Shown piece by piece: positions 1-7,936 of a stretch of 64,000 nucleotides of DNA (the first letter of the stretch is position 1; each line of letters begins with the position of its first letter). The notes under the pieces are model-generated. The model was given only the letters and a program-made list of their open reading frames with translations. It made no database searches and had not been told where the DNA came from. Made by a program: the position numbers and the translations under genes. Source of the DNA: Gordonibacter sp036659115 (GTDB taxonomy: Bacteria; Actinomycetota; Coriobacteriia; Coriobacteriales; Eggerthellaceae); NCBI RefSeq assembly GCF_036659115.1, contig NZ_JAVXDF010000001.1. One strand, 5' to 3'.

Positions 1-413
1 CAGCATGGCGCGAGGCGGCTGCTGAGGCAGGCATCGAAGCGCAGGCCATTGCGCAGGCGACTTACCTGCCTGGCCGCGTGATGCCCTGGGACCACATCTC
101 CACCGGCGTTTCGACGCGCTTCCTCGCGCGCGAGCGGCGGCTTGCCGAGGAGGGGCGCACTACACCCGACTGCACGTTCGATGCCTGCTCCGCATGCGGC
201 GCGTGCCCCGCGCTCGATGCCGAGAACGAGCTGGCAGCGCCTCGTACGTCGTGTGCGGGGCAGGAGCGACCGGAAGGCCTTGTATCGCAAGATTCCCTGG
301 GACGTGACGGTGCGGTAGATGCCGGCAGTTCCAAGGCTGCGGCAGCCGAGCTGGAAGGCGCGGTAGCGTGCGGGGGAGCCGATCCCGACGGGCAGGAGGC
401 CCACGATGCCTGA
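1..413 (+). CDS. B12-binding radical SAM protein, C-terminal fragment
   Basis: The reading frame enters at base 3, so only the last ~136 residues are present. The visible part carries MPWDHISTGVSTRFL, then a short TPDC motif and a C-x2-C-x2-C cluster (CSACGAC). This is the usual C-terminus of the TIGR03960-type cobalamin-binding radical SAM proteins. Its stop overlaps by 8 bp the start of the DUF2344 gene, and that fused or adjacent pair is typical of the family. The catalytic core lies upstream of the window. The residues after the Cys cluster form a low-complexity Ala/Gly tail. The family call is fairly secure from the motif plus neighbour; the substrate is unknown. Confidence 0.8.
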   Translation, partial: AWREAAAEAGIEAQAIAQATYLPGRVMPWDHISTGVSTRFLARERRLAEEGRTTPDCTFDACSACGACPALDAENELAAPRTSCAGQERPEGLVSQDSLGRDGAVDAGSSKAAAAELEGAVACGGADPDGQEAHDA

Positions 414-1119
414 TCCTCGCAACTTCCGCCTGCGGGCGACGTTCTGCAAGCAAGGGCGCTTGGCGCTGCTGTCCCATTTGGAGGTGGCCCGCGCGCTTGA
501 ACGCGCGGTGAGGCGTGCGGGGCTGCCTTTCGCCATCAGCCAAGGGTTCTCCCCGCATATGAAGATCGCCTTCGGTGCTGCACTGCCTGTGGGGGTCGGG
601 GGTTTGAGGGAGGTATTCGACTTGCAGCTCGTGCGCTATGTGCCTCCTGAGCAGGCACTCGATGCGCTGCAGGCGGCGAGCACCCCCGACCTCATGGTGA
701 AAAGCTGCCAGTATATCGAAGCCGGAGCACCTGCCGCTTCGGTGGCGTACCCGGTGAGCACCTACCGGGTGCTGCTGTCGTGTGCGCCGTCCGCGCTTCC
801 CCTGCCCGACGAGATCACCGTCGTGCGCAAGAAGAAGGAGAAGGTGCTGCAGGTACCCGACTTCATCGTGGGCGACGTGGAGCTTGCAGGTTCGGTGGTC
901 ACGTTCTCGCTGGAGGCCAAGCCTACCGGTTCGTTGCGTCCTGATGTGTTGCTGCAGGCGAGCATCGAGGAGTATAACACTGCTCGGGAGGGCGGCAGCG
1001 GTTCTGGCTTTACGGTGGTTGCAGCATCCTCCGGCCCGTCATTGCAGCACGACGCGGCACCGTGCCAATCGAGCGAGGAGCTGCGCGTCCTCTCTGTCAT
1101 GCGTATCGACCAGAGCTGA
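406..1119 (+). CDS. TIGR03936/DUF2344 radical SAM-associated protein
   Basis: 237 residues. It starts RLRATFCKQGRLALLSHLE and continues with an ERAVRRAGLPFAISQGFSPH segment, the hallmark of DUF2344 proteins that accompany or are fused to TIGR03960 radical SAM enzymes. The ATG at 406 overlaps the upstream stop, indicating translational coupling. The C-terminus is odd: its last codons (MRIDQS, stop 1117-1119) lie inside the first unit of a 35-bp tandem repeat, so the native end may have been replaced during a local rearrangement. The molecular role of the family is not established; a function in RNA modification is often suspected. Confidence 0.82.
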   Translation: MPDPRNFRLRATFCKQGRLALLSHLEVARALERAVRRAGLPFAISQGFSPHMKIAFGAALPVGVGGLREVFDLQLVRYVPPEQALDALQAASTPDLMVKSCQYIEAGAPAASVAYPVSTYRVLLSCAPSALPLPDEITVVRKKKEKVLQVPDFIVGDVELAGSVVTFSLEAKPTGSLRPDVLLQASIEEYNTAREGGSGSGFTVVAASSGPSLQHDAAPCQSSEELRVLSVMRIDQS

Positions 1120-1202
1120 CGGCCGTGAGCGCCATGCGTATCGACCAGAGCTGACGGCTGTGAGCGCCATGCGTATCGACCAGCGCTGACGGCCGTGAGC
1201 GC
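1098..1202 (+). repeat. 35-bp tandem repeat, 3 copies
   Basis: Units begin at 1098, 1133 and 1168, each starting CATGCGTATCGACCAG. Copies 1 and 2 differ by one base (C/T) and copy 3 has one other change (A to C). The first copy holds the DUF2344 stop codon. Read on the minus strand the unit extends the FAD-motif remnant of the adjacent pseudogene, so the repeat was probably built by duplicating the junction between the two genes. Confidence 0.95.
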
Positions 1203-1440
1203 CGCTGCGACACCCGCTGCGCCCGAGCCCACCACGGAACGTCGGTTCCCTCGTCCCAAGGCCCTTCGGCGCTCAGGGCGGCCCCTGCGCGCTCTTGGCG
1301 CCGTCGTTCGCCGCCGCGTCGGCCTTGTTCTTCGGCGCGCATCCGCCGAGAGCGGTCCCGCCGAAGAGCTCCGCGGCCCCGATGCCCGCGCCCATGAGGA
1401 GTCCACCAGGGGAGCCTCGTGCGCCCCCGTTACTCCGGGA
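1180..1440 (-). pseudogene. Remnant of Tat/lipobox FAD-dependent reductase (5' end only)
   Basis: Reading leftward from ~1440, three frames in succession give the start of a flavoprotein reductase. First comes LLMGAGIGAAELFGGTALGGC, a Tat-like hydrophobic core ending in a lipobox-like Cys (Cys codon near 1341). Next, in a second frame, comes EGPWDEGTDV. Third comes VVGSGAAGVAAALTA (about 1186-1236), the GxGxxG dinucleotide-binding motif. The spacing from Cys to GSG is about 37 codons, as expected for Tat-exported fumarate-reductase-like flavoproteins. Two frameshifts and the absence of everything downstream of the FAD motif mark it as dead. The twin-arginine itself is not preserved. Confidence 0.75.
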
Positions 1441-1606
1441 CCGCTTCGCAGCGGCGATTTTTGGCACGCGAGGGGTTCTCTGCGCTGAGCGAATTTCATT
1501 TTAGCGAGCCATATCGAAGTAATCACGATTAGTAACGAGACCCACGTTGTAGGCTTATAAGCCCGCTTTTGTCCGAGGACCTTCCAGAGAGGGAGCAGAA
1601 AAGCAA

Positions 1607-1631
1607 AATCACCGGACAAGGTCCGGTGATT
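1607..1631 (-). terminator. Rho-independent terminator of tRNA-Asp
   Basis: A perfect 10-bp stem (AATCACCGGA / TCCGGTGATT) with a 5-base loop lies 11 bp beyond the tRNA 3' end. On the minus strand it is followed by a T-rich TTTGCTTTTC tract. Confidence 0.8.
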
Positions 1632-1641
1632 CTAAGTTCAA

Positions 1642-1718
<77 letters not shown>

Positions 1719-1737
1719 GTGCTTTGCAGCGAGGGAT

Positions 1738-1766
1738 ATTCTATCGGGAAATCAAAAAGGGCGCAA
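1738..1766 (-). promoter_or_regulatory. tRNA-Asp promoter
   Basis: On the minus strand TTGCGC (1761-1766) and TAGAAT (1738-1743) are separated by exactly 17 bp. The -10 ends about 20 bp upstream of the tRNA 5' end. Confidence 0.6.
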
Positions 1767-1826
1767 TACCCTATTTTGAAAATTTTTTATCTCGTCCCCA
1801 AAAGGGGCACGGGGTATAATAGAGGA

Positions 1827-1930
1827 CGAGCCGAAGGGAGCGTGTACTCCCACCGGCTCTAAGAATCGCTTCGGCGGTTTGGGTTTGTTTCTAGCGCTCC
1901 GGCCCCTTGCGGGATCGGAGCGCCTCCTTT
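1827..1930 (+). ncRNA. Candidate antisense RNA antitoxin, locus 1
   Basis: A consensus TATAAT at 1815-1820 points rightward at a hairpin (GAGCCG...CGGCTC with an inner GGGAG/CTCCC). That is followed by GCTTCGGCGGTTTGGG and a second hairpin (GCGCTCCG 1894-1901 / CGGAGCGC 1916-1923). The -35 is weak. The RNA would be complementary to the 3' end of the small hydrophobic ORF encoded convergently at 1891-2010. The same order (promoter, hairpin, GCTTCGGCGGTT, hairpin) recurs at 36.48 kb, which argues that it is a functional unit. The ends are estimates. Confidence 0.45.
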
Positions 1931-2010
1931 ATCACCAAAAACAACTCGATGACGCGGGATACCAGCTCTAAAAGCACTGCAGCAAGCATGAACAAATCCA
2001 AAACGGTCAT
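1891..2010 (-). CDS. Small hydrophobic peptide, candidate type I toxin (locus 1)
   Basis: A 39-residue ORF starts MTVLDLFMLAAVLLELVSRV and ends in a basic tail SRKGPER. It has one predicted membrane helix with charged residues after it, like TxpA/Fst-type type I toxins. An excellent Shine-Dalgarno GGAGGTG sits 6-7 bases before the ATG. The coding end overlaps the convergent candidate antisense RNA. A paralogous arrangement lies at 36,505-36,708, and the two peptides share a VIEL segment. It may simply be a small membrane protein; the toxin idea is an inference from size, hydrophobicity and the convergent RNA. Confidence 0.5.
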   Translation of the reverse strand: MTVLDLFMLAAVLLELVSRVIELFLVIKEALRSRKGPER

Positions 2011-2299
2011 GGGCTTCACCTCCGTTCATCTAGAATAATGAGAGGGAGAGGTACCAAGCCGCCGGGCGTTTCCTGATGCATACTATAGCGCCGCGATCTT
2101 GCGGATCGACCGTATCCTTGCCGTATAAAAGCCGCATCAAGCCAGCAAAATACCAGCAGATCGACCGTCGGAGGCTGGGTAGGATGCAAGCAGGTATTCG
2201 ACATGCGTCTAACTAAAACCAAGCAAGCCAGATCGGTCTCGACGAAGTGCCGGACATGCAGGCGTGCACGTTCTGTGGAAAAGAAAACGATCCGCTTAT

Positions 2300-2314
2300 A
2301 TTTCATGATGAAAT
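2300..2314 (+). promoter_or_regulatory. Candidate MarR operator
   Basis: ATTTCAT-G-ATGAAAT is a perfect 7-1-7 inverted repeat, 68 bp upstream of the marR start and next to an AT-rich TGATATATT that may be the -10. Its size fits a MarR-type site, suggesting autoregulation of the marR-ABC operon. Confidence 0.45.
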
Positions 2315-2381
2315 TTTTAACAAGTGATATATTTTAGTGCCTAAATTAAATAGGAGAGAAAGCGGGAGAAGCGATGGGGTT

Positions 2382-2945
2382 ATGAAGATAACGCGAGACG
2401 AGGAGTTCGAGCACCCCTTTATGTCCGAGCATGGCGCTTCGTTCGGCCCGCTCGATGACATGGTTCGCGAGCTGTTCGAACTGATGCGCCGAGCGCGGCA
2501 GGCCGATCTCGTGCCGGCACCCAAAGGGCTCACGCAGGCGGAGTCGCGCATTTTGTCGGCGATCGATGCGCTGCACTGCCGTCGCGACCACGTCCGTCCG
2601 GGGCTCGTTGCGGAGGTCACCCATACGAAGCCCAGCGCCCTGTCGCAGACGCTTCGCGTTTTGGAAGAGAAAGGGCTGCTGGAGCGGCACCGAACGAGCA
2701 GCGACTTCCGAGGTGTGGCTTTGAGCTTGACCGACGAAGGAAAGCAGCTCGCCAAGGAGTCCAAGCGACTGCATAGCGAGCATATGAAAGAGGTCGTGGC
2801 CTTCATGGGCGAGGACGACATTCGCCATCTGATACGCATTCTCCGCAAGATCGTGGAATTCCACGAAGCCCCGCGCGATGCATCTGCAGAGAGGGTCGAC
2901 GAGGAAACCGACGAGCAAAAAGGAGGCGAGAGCCCGTGCGCGTAA
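2382..2945 (+). CDS. MarR-family transcriptional regulator
   Basis: 187 residues from the ATG at 2382. The winged helix is recognisable: ESRILSAIDALHCR, TKPSALSQTLRVLEEKGLLER as recognition helix, then DFRGVALSLTDEGKQLA as wing. I prefer the ATG at 2382 (GGGAGAAG upstream) to a GTG at 2337, which has no ribosome-binding site and would abut the promoter. It overlaps the following ABC exporter gene by 10 bp, so it most likely controls that exporter. The ligand is unknown; such trios commonly respond to toxic amphipathic compounds. Confidence 0.85.
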   Translation: MKITRDEEFEHPFMSEHGASFGPLDDMVRELFELMRRARQADLVPAPKGLTQAESRILSAIDALHCRRDHVRPGLVAEVTHTKPSALSQTLRVLEEKGLLERHRTSSDFRGVALSLTDEGKQLAKESKRLHSEHMKEVVAFMGEDDIRHLIRILRKIVEFHEAPRDASAERVDEETDEQKGGESPCA

Positions 2946-5098
2946 TACGTTACCTTAAAAACGCCAAGATCGCGGTCGTTCTTATCGTGCTGCTGCTGGT
3001 AGTGCAGGCGTTTACTGACCTGTCGCTGCCGAACTACACGTCGAAGATCGTCGACGTGGGCATCCAACAATCGGGCATCGAGCATGCGGCCACGACCGAG
3101 ATGACCGCGAAGACGCACGATCTGGTGGCCATGATGCTGCCTGCGAGCGACGAGCAGACGTTCCGCGATGCCTATACCGAAACCGATGCGGGCACCTACA
3201 AGCTGAACGCCCAAGGCGAGAAGGAGCAGGCAGCGCTGGATGGCATGGCGGCCATGCCTTTGGTTGCCATCCACAATGCCCAGCAGATTCCCGACCTGGA
3301 TCTCGACCAGGTCCTGCAAGCTTATCAGGCCGGGGTGGTGCAGAAAGACCAGATCCTCGACATGCTGAGCGAGGCCAAGAGCAAGATGGGCGATAGGGGC
3401 GATTCCATCGTGCAGCAGCAGGCCATCGCTGCGGCTAGGGCGGAGTACGAATCGCTCGGCTACAATCTCTCCGATATGCAGATGGGCTATCTTATCCAGA
3501 TCGGCCTTATCATGCTGGGTCTGGCGGCGCTTGGCATGGTGGCTGCGGTCATCGTGGGCTACCTCGCCTCCCGTACGGCCGCCAAGGTGGGCGCCACGTT
3601 GCGCGCGAAGCTGTTCCGCCAAGTGGTGTCGTTCTCCGACGCTGAGGTTCAGAGCTTCTCGGCGGCCTCGCTTATCACGCGCGGCACCAACGACATCCAG
3701 CTTATCCAGATGATCACCGTCATGCTGCTGCGCATGGTGCTGTACGCGCCCATCTTGGCTATCGGCGGCATCATCATGGTGTCTCGTACGAACCTGGCTA
3801 TGAGCTGGATCATCATTCTTGCGGTCGTGGTCATCGGCGTGCTCATCGTCGTGCTCATGAAAGTGGCTATGCCCAAGTTCAAGATCATGCAGAAGCTGGT
3901 CGATCGGGTGAACCTTGTGTCGCGCGAGATACTTACCGGCCTACCCGTCATCCGCGCGTTCGACCGTCAAGAGCACGAGGAGCAGCGTTTCGATGCGGCC
4001 AGTGCGAACCTTATGAAGACGCAGTTGTTCACCAACCGCGTTATGACGTTCATGATGCCGCTGATGATGCTTATCATGAACGGCGTGAGTGTGCTTATCG
4101 TGTGGGTAGGCGGAAGCTACATCGACAACGGCACCATCCAGACTGGCGACATGATCGCGTTTATCACCTACTCCATGGTCATTATCATGGGCTTCCTCAT
4201 GATCGGCATGATATCCATCATGCTGCCGCGTGCCGACGTGGCCGCGCAACGTGTCGACGAGGTGCTGAACACGCAGCCCACCATCTGCGACCCGGTACCC
4301 GGTAAGGCCCAGGACGACGTGTTGGCCAGTTTTGCGGGCGGGGCGACCATTGCTTTCAGCAAGGTCAGCTTCAAGTACGGCGACTCGAAGGAGTGCGTGC
4401 TGGAGGACCTGGACTTCACCTGTGAGCCGGGCAAGACCACGGCCCTCATCGGGTCGACGGGTTCGGGCAAGTCAACCGTCATCAAGCTCATCGAGCGCTT
4501 CTATGACGTCACGGGCGGCTCTATCACGTTAGACGGCGTGGACATTCGCGCTGTCAGCCAGGAGGCGCTTCGCGCGCAGCTGGGTTACGTGCCCCAGAAG
4601 GCGTTTTTGTTCTCGGGCACCATCGAGTCGAACATCGCCTACAGCGACGAGGGCATGCCTTCCGAACGCGTGCAAGCCGCTGCCGAGATTGCCCAGGCGG
4701 CCGATTTCATCGCGTCGAAGGATGAAGGCATGGAATCGGACGTGTCCCAAGGCGGCACGAACGTATCGGGAGGCCAGCGTCAACGTTTGGCCATAGCCCG
4801 CGCGCTTGCTACCGAGGCCCGCGCCTACTTGTTCGACGACAGCTTCTCGGCGCTGGACTACAAGACCGACGCGGCGCTGCGTCAAGAGCTGCATACGCGT
4901 CTTTCCGACAAGACGGTCGTGATCGTGGCCCAACGCATCTCCACCATCCTGCATGCCGACAAGATCGTCGTGCTGGACGATGGCCGGATCGTCGGCCAGG
5001 GCACGCATGACGAGTTGCTGAAAACCTGCGAAGAGTACCGGGAGATCGCGATGTCCCAGCTGTCGGCTGAGGAATTGAGCGGGGGTGATGCAGCATGA
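2936..5098 (+). CDS. ABC exporter half-transporter A (degenerate ATP site)
   Basis: 720 residues: an N-terminal membrane domain, then a nucleotide-binding domain. The first external loop (roughly residues 45-180) is unusually long and hydrophilic. The ATPase part has Walker A GSTGSGKST (near residue 505), signature VSGGQRQR, and Walker B ending FDDSFSALD. The usual catalytic Glu is therefore Asp, as in the degenerate site of heterodimeric exporters such as TM287/288 or LmrCD. The GTG start has GGAGG 8 bases upstream. The 4-bp overlap with the partner gene supports a heterodimer with the next product. Probable role: efflux of drugs or lipids across the membrane. Confidence 0.88.
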   Translation: MRVIRYLKNAKIAVVLIVLLLVVQAFTDLSLPNYTSKIVDVGIQQSGIEHAATTEMTAKTHDLVAMMLPASDEQTFRDAYTETDAGTYKLNAQGEKEQAALDGMAAMPLVAIHNAQQIPDLDLDQVLQAYQAGVVQKDQILDMLSEAKSKMGDRGDSIVQQQAIAAARAEYESLGYNLSDMQMGYLIQIGLIMLGLAALGMVAAVIVGYLASRTAAKVGATLRAKLFRQVVSFSDAEVQSFSAASLITRGTNDIQLIQMITVMLLRMVLYAPILAIGGIIMVSRTNLAMSWIIILAVVVIGVLIVVLMKVAMPKFKIMQKLVDRVNLVSREILTGLPVIRAFDRQEHEEQRFDAASANLMKTQLFTNRVMTFMMPLMMLIMNGVSVLIVWVGGSYIDNGTIQTGDMIAFITYSMVIIMGFLMIGMISIMLPRADVAAQRVDEVLNTQPTICDPVPGKAQDDVLASFAGGATIAFSKVSFKYGDSKECVLEDLDFTCEPGKTTALIGSTGSGKSTVIKLIERFYDVTGGSITLDGVDIRAVSQEALRAQLGYVPQKAFLFSGTIESNIAYSDEGMPSERVQAAAEIAQAADFIASKDEGMESDVSQGGTNVSGGQRQRLAIARALATEARAYLFDDSFSALDYKTDAALRQELHTRLSDKTVVIVAQRISTILHADKIVVLDDGRIVGQGTHDELLKTCEEYREIAMSQLSAEELSGGDAA

Positions 5099-6969
5099 GC
5101 GCGCAGACGAAAGCAGGCGCCCCTCGTCGTGGTCCTATGGGTGGCCACGGAGGGCATGGCCCCGGGGGCATGATGCCCGGCGAGAAGGCCAAGGACCTCA
5201 AAGGCACGCTCAAGAAGCTTGTCGGCTTCATGGGCCGCTTCAAGGTCGGGATAGCCGTAGTGCTCGTGTTCGCCGTCGCCTCCACGGTGTTCACCACCGT
5301 CGGCCCCAAGGTCATGGGACAAGCAACGACCGAGCTGTTCAACGGCATCGTGGCCAAGATCGGTGGCACCGGCGACATCAACTTCGACCTGATCGCGCAG
5401 ATCCTGCTGTTCACCATGGGGCTATACCTGATCAGCGCTGCCTGCTCGTTCGTGCAAGGCTGGATGATGAGCTCCATCTCCCAGCGCACGTGCTACGAGC
5501 TGCGCCGCGACATCGCGTCGAAGATCGACCGCATGCCCATGGGCTACTTCGAGCGCAACTCGGTGGGCGACACGCTCTCGCGCATCACCAACGATGTCGA
5601 CACGCTCGGCCAAAGCCTGAACCAGGGCATCACCCAGCTCATCACGTCGGTGGTGTCCATCATTGGCGTGCTAGTCATGATGCTTACCATCAACCCCCTC
5701 ATGACGCTTATCACCGTGGTCATCCTTCCCATTTCGCTGGGACTTATCATGATCGTGGTGAAGAAGTCGCAGAAGTTCTTCTTCGCGCAGCAAAAGACGC
5801 TCGGCGAGATCAACGGCATCGTCGAGGAGACGTTCTCGGGACATGCCATCGTGAAAGCGTTTAACCGCGAGGACGGCACGGTGGACACGTTCAACGAGAC
5901 GAACGCCCGCCTGTACAACTCGGCGTGGAAGTCTCAGTTCATCTCGGGCCTCATGCAGCCTATCATGGGCTTTGTGAGCAACCTCGGCTACGTCGTGGTG
6001 GCCATTACCGGCAGTTTCATGGCCGTGCAGGGCATCATCACGGTGGGCGACATCCAGGCGTTCATCCAGTACGTGAAGAACTTCACGCAGCCCATTACGC
6101 AACTGACGCAGGTGTCCAACGTGCTGCAGCAGATGGCGGCGGCGGCCGAGCGTATCTTCGAGTTCCTCGACGCACCCGAGGAGGAACCCGACCACGTGAC
6201 GGCTCGCTCCGAAGATGCCTGCTGCGGGGTCGAGTTCGAGCACGTGCATTTCGGCTACGATCCGGAAAGGCCGGTTATCGAGGACTTCTCGGCCACGGTT
6301 GAGGAAGGCCAGACGATTGCGCTCGTCGGTCCTACGGGTGCCGGCAAGACCACGATGGTGAAGCTGCTCATGCGCTTCTACGACGTGCAGGCGGGCTCCA
6401 TCAAGATAGGCGGCCATGACCTGCGCGAGTTCGCGCGGGACGACCTGCGCAGCATGTTCGGCATGGTTTTGCAGGATACCTGGCTGTTCAACGGCACGAT
6501 CCGCGACAATATCCGCTACGGCAAGCTCGACGCTACCGACGAAGAGGTGGAGGCAGCGGCGAAAGCGGCCTACGTTTACCACTTCATCCAGACGCTTCCT
6601 GCGGGCTTCGACACCGAGATCAACGAGGATGCCAGCAATATCAGCCAAGGCCAACGACAGCTGCTGACTATCGCACGCGCTATCCTAGCCGATCGCCGTA
6701 TGCTCATCTTGGACGAGGCCACCAGTTCGGTGGACACGCGCACCGAGGAGCGCATCCAGAAGGCTATGGACAACCTCATGGCCGGGCGCACCTCGTTCGT
6801 CATCGCGCACCGCCTGTCCACCATTCGCTCGGCGAACCTCATCCTCGTCATGCGCGATGGCGACATCGTGGAGCAAGGCACGCACGAACAATTACTCGAA
6901 CTTGGCGGTTTCTACGCGGAGCTGTATAATTCACAGTTCGCTGAGACTATCGACGAGGCGGAGGAATAG
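5095..6969 (+). CDS. ABC exporter half-transporter B (canonical ATP site)
   Basis: 624 residues. The N-terminal tail is Gly/His/Pro-rich (PMGGHGGHGPGGMMPGE). A six-helix membrane domain follows, with the usual SRITNDVDTLGQSLNQG coupling region. The nucleotide-binding domain has Walker A GPTGAGKTT (near residue 412), a SQGQRQL signature and Walker B LILDEATSSVD with the catalytic Glu intact, then the H-loop IAHRLST. It overlaps the upstream half-transporter by 4 bp. The intact Glu here and the Asp in the partner is the standard asymmetric pair. Confidence 0.9.
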   Translation: MSAQTKAGAPRRGPMGGHGGHGPGGMMPGEKAKDLKGTLKKLVGFMGRFKVGIAVVLVFAVASTVFTTVGPKVMGQATTELFNGIVAKIGGTGDINFDLIAQILLFTMGLYLISAACSFVQGWMMSSISQRTCYELRRDIASKIDRMPMGYFERNSVGDTLSRITNDVDTLGQSLNQGITQLITSVVSIIGVLVMMLTINPLMTLITVVILPISLGLIMIVVKKSQKFFFAQQKTLGEINGIVEETFSGHAIVKAFNREDGTVDTFNETNARLYNSAWKSQFISGLMQPIMGFVSNLGYVVVAITGSFMAVQGIITVGDIQAFIQYVKNFTQPITQLTQVSNVLQQMAAAAERIFEFLDAPEEEPDHVTARSEDACCGVEFEHVHFGYDPERPVIEDFSATVEEGQTIALVGPTGAGKTTMVKLLMRFYDVQAGSIKIGGHDLREFARDDLRSMFGMVLQDTWLFNGTIRDNIRYGKLDATDEEVEAAAKAAYVYHFIQTLPAGFDTEINEDASNISQGQRQLLTIARAILADRRMLILDEATSSVDTRTEERIQKAMDNLMAGRTSFVIAHRLSTIRSANLILVMRDGDIVEQGTHEQLLELGGFYAELYNSQFAETIDEAEE

Positions 6970-7060
6970 CGCTGAGGGGAATGCGCTGTCCTTGCCGAGG
7001 TGGAACCATGTATGGCTCTGCCTCGGCTACCGCATCGCTCGAACGGACGAGGATGGCCGC

Positions 7061-7780
7061 ATGCCCCTAAAGGGAGCCGATTGCACAACCGACGAGACGC
7101 AAGCCGCACCTGCAACCCGGGTGCAGCTTGCCGTATTCGATTTCGATGGCACCAGTATCTGCGGTAATTCGCCGGTGATGCTGGTGTGGTACCTCAGGCG
7201 GCGCCACCTGCTTAGGAAGAGCGTCGTTTTGCGCATCCTGGTGTGGGCTGCCGCCTACAAGCTGCGCCTGCCGCAAAACGAGAGCTCGGTGCGCAGCCTG
7301 GTGTTCACGGCATTCGAAGGAAAGCCGGCCGCCGAGGTCGATCGATTCCTTGCCGGATTCTACGACGAGTGCGTGGCACCTCGGTTCCGTCCGCAGGCCG
7401 ATGCTGCCATGCGTGCACATACGCAGGCGGGCGAGGTGGTCCTGGTCATCTCGGCCACGTTCGAGCCCATCATCCTGCAGGCCATGCAGCACCACCCCTT
7501 CAAGCATCAGATATCCACGCGCATGCGCATCGCCCCGGACGGCACCTACACGAGGGAAGTGGAGGGGTTGCCTGTCGAAGGCGAGCAGAAGCTCGATGCG
7601 GTGAAGCACTTTGGCGACGAGCATTACGGCCCTGGGAACTGGGAGCTTGCGGCCGCTTACGGCGACCATCACTCCGACCGGGCCGTATTGGCGGCTGCCC
7701 GGCGGGCCTTCGCGGTGAATCCCGACCGACCGCTTATGCGCACGGCTCGCAAGCGGAACTGGGATGTGGTGGCCTGGTAG
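7061..7780 (+). CDS. HAD-superfamily (SerB-like, HAD-IB) phosphatase
   Basis: 239 residues. Motif I is FDFDGTSICGNSP (nucleophile Asp and acid Asp two residues later), motif II is VISATF, the conserved Lys lies in EGEQKLDAVK, and motif III is AYGDHHSD. The layout is that of HAD-IB enzymes such as phosphoserine phosphatase and phospholipid-head-group phosphatases. The start at 7061 follows GACGAGGATGGCCGC; upstream frame continuation overlaps the ABC gene and is not credible. The gene stands alone, so the substrate cannot be inferred. Confidence 0.8.
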   Translation: MPLKGADCTTDETQAAPATRVQLAVFDFDGTSICGNSPVMLVWYLRRRHLLRKSVVLRILVWAAAYKLRLPQNESSVRSLVFTAFEGKPAAEVDRFLAGFYDECVAPRFRPQADAAMRAHTQAGEVVLVISATFEPIILQAMQHHPFKHQISTRMRIAPDGTYTREVEGLPVEGEQKLDAVKHFGDEHYGPGNWELAAAYGDHHSDRAVLAAARRAFAVNPDRPLMRTARKRNWDVVAW

Positions 7781-7936
7781 CGCTGCTCTAGGTTTCGTTG
7801 GTAGGTTTCGTTCCTGTGACATTTCATGTTTTTACGCTGCGGCCTCTGTTGTCGCGCTCGACTCCGGTAAAATGCGACTTGAGTATATACATTTGCGCAA
7901 AAGCGCAATTTCTATAGCTGCGAAGGAGGTGGGCCC

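Noticed and set aside
1273..1467. 64-codon minus-strand frame as a real small lipoprotein
   Set aside because: It is the in-frame part of a frameshifted reductase signal region; the FAD motif continues in another frame.
2016..2306. 96-codon minus-strand frame upstream of marR
   Set aside because: Composition is unlike a protein, it has no ribosome-binding site, and it runs through the candidate toxin promoter and the marR operator.
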